Positions 62,799-64,000 of a DNA stretch of 64,000 bases are shown one piece after another. Position numbers and translations under genes: made by a program. How positions within the stretch are numbered: position 1 is the stretch's first letter; the number at the start of each line of letters is the position of its first letter. The stretch lies in the NCBI GenBank assembly GCA_947652605.1, contig OX393581.1, positions 6,886,640-6,950,639 of the forward strand. Direction: 5' to 3'. Source of the stretch: Elmis aenea. Lineage: Eukaryota > Arthropoda > Insecta > Coleoptera > Elmidae. A model generated the notes under the pieces. The model had not been told where the DNA came from, made no database searches, and worked only from the letters and a program-made list of their open reading frames with translations.

Positions 62799-64000
62799 AC
62801 ATTCATTTGCGAATTTAGCTAATCTTTTTATAAAAATGTCATTTGAACCACTTTAGTTTTGACAACCACAAATATGAATTTTAAAAACTGCTTTTTGTTT
62901 TTCTGGTGCCCTCTCTGGGCCAGTGGCCGATAAAGTCTTCCACTCAGAGACGTTAACTATCCACCTACGTTAATATTTATTTATATCACAAACATTCACA
63001 AACTTTAAACACGTTTAATCAGAGCTATTTCTACACAAAACAGAAGACAAACGCAATACCTCAAGACGTAGGATAGCTGTTTGAATAACGATACGATATT
63101 GTTTATTTAAAACGAGATAAAAACGTTTCTAAATATTCTTATCGTCATATGCGTTTTTGTTTATGTTAAGGAACACTTGCTACCGAGACAAATTTTTAAA
63201 TATATCTTCCTCACATGACAAATTTGTACGCGGAAGTTCCAAAACGTTACTAAATATTATCAGGTCAAAAACACAAAAAAAAAAATGAAATAAAATGTAA
63301 CTGCATTGTGTAGAAAAATGCAGAATCAATACAAAATCTACTCAATTAACTCGAATCAGCACAGACAATAACAAAAACTTTGTATTTCTGCACGCGATAG
63401 TTTTTTTTTCCACGGTTTTCATTGGCAGTATTTCATTTCAGTTTTAGCTCGTGATTTTTTTTTTACGGCTGGCTGAATATTACCGTTAAATTTATGTTAG
63501 GGACCGCGTAAATACGGCGGCCTTTAAAAGACCTTTAACATCCAAGAAACAACGAGTTGTGTGAGAAGAAATTTTAACCTGAAACATACCTTAATAATCT
63601 ATAGCAGGGTGTAAAAAAATTATTTGAAACCAAGACACATTATTAAGTTATTATGTTAGTCATGAACTACAAAAATGATAGATCTTATCTTGTGCTGTCA
63701 CGAAGTTGTGACATTTAAAAACGTAATAGCGAAATTGACTTTGAACAGAACGATTTACAAAATTCTAATCGTGGTTTATGTCATAAAACTGGGTGAAATA
63801 CATCTGAAGTTTACAAAATTTGTTGCTAAAAGAGGATAATGTACCTAAACTTATACATAAAAGGATGCAAAAGGTGTATGGGGAAGAATCGACAACATAT
63901 TTTTAAGTAAATTACAGCTTAAAACAGTTTAAATGGGGCGTAAAATTAATACGGGATAGCCCAAGATCTGAAAGACCCTTGGAGGCAAAAACAAGAGACG
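62799..64000. other. No gene seen
   Basis: AT-rich. AGCAGGGTGTAAAAAAATTA near 63602 may be a lone repeat terminus. Nothing else is recognised up to the edge. Confidence 0.45.

Overview
The window is AT-rich eukaryotic DNA that looks like an insect genome, plausibly a beetle. This rests on one recognisable host gene with GT-AG introns, the arthropod-type mix of mariner, jockey, piggyBac and hAT remnants, and many TA-flanked foldback MITEs. The order-level guess is inference. There are no prokaryotic operons, rRNA genes or CRISPR arrays.

Host gene. The left 11.7 kb holds most of a syndapin/PACSIN gene (Synd) on the minus strand. Coding exons can be read at 11709-11337, 6230-6042, 4879-4862 (an 18-nt microexon), 3380-3154, 1658-1538, 1406-1302 and 940-798. 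Together they give the whole F-BAR domain and the start of the variable linker. The SH3 domain must lie beyond the left edge, and the non-coding first exon(s) and promoter lie somewhere to the right. Much of the window may therefore be first intron or upstream DNA. Two further short stretches (33520-33350 minus and 55835-56101 plus) look like possible isolated coding exons but are not identified.

Mobile DNA. The rest is a dense mosaic of transposons. There is one long open non-LTR reverse transcriptase ORF (21659-24181, 840 aa). Many broken non-LTR fragments of jockey, CR1/L2-like and RTE-like type surround it. Tc1/mariner, mariner and pogo remnants, hAT-type and piggyBac-like non-autonomous elements, PIF/Harbinger remnants and a tRNA-derived SINE are also present. 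Several are nested, with exact target-site duplications that give the order of insertion: 16987-17953, 30281-30531, 36968-38828 and 43664-45784.

Repeats. A satellite array of about 18 monomers of exactly 184 bp occupies about 56472-59757. Its variants are ordered into higher-order units of three and five monomers. Another recurring theme is TA-flanked elements ending in CAGGGTG, several of which are long hairpins.

Region by region: 1-11.7 kb Synd exons with repeat-filled introns; 11.8-13 kb DD41D Tc1/mariner chimera; 13.9-18 kb Harbinger, hAT and RTE nest; 18-21.6 kb mostly unannotated; 21.7-24.6 kb long non-LTR ORF; 26-28 kb mariner remnants; 28.6-32.4 kb non-LTR fragments and the SINE; 33.3-36.4 kb candidate exon, RT derivative and Harbinger MITE; 37-38.8 kb triple nest; 40.3-45.8 kb pogo-type and nested elements; 47.3-53.7 kb hairpin and non-LTR fragments; 55-56.1 kb hAT MITE and candidate exon; 56.4-59.8 kb satellite; 60.9-62.8 kb duplicated block with hAT-like and RT fragments.
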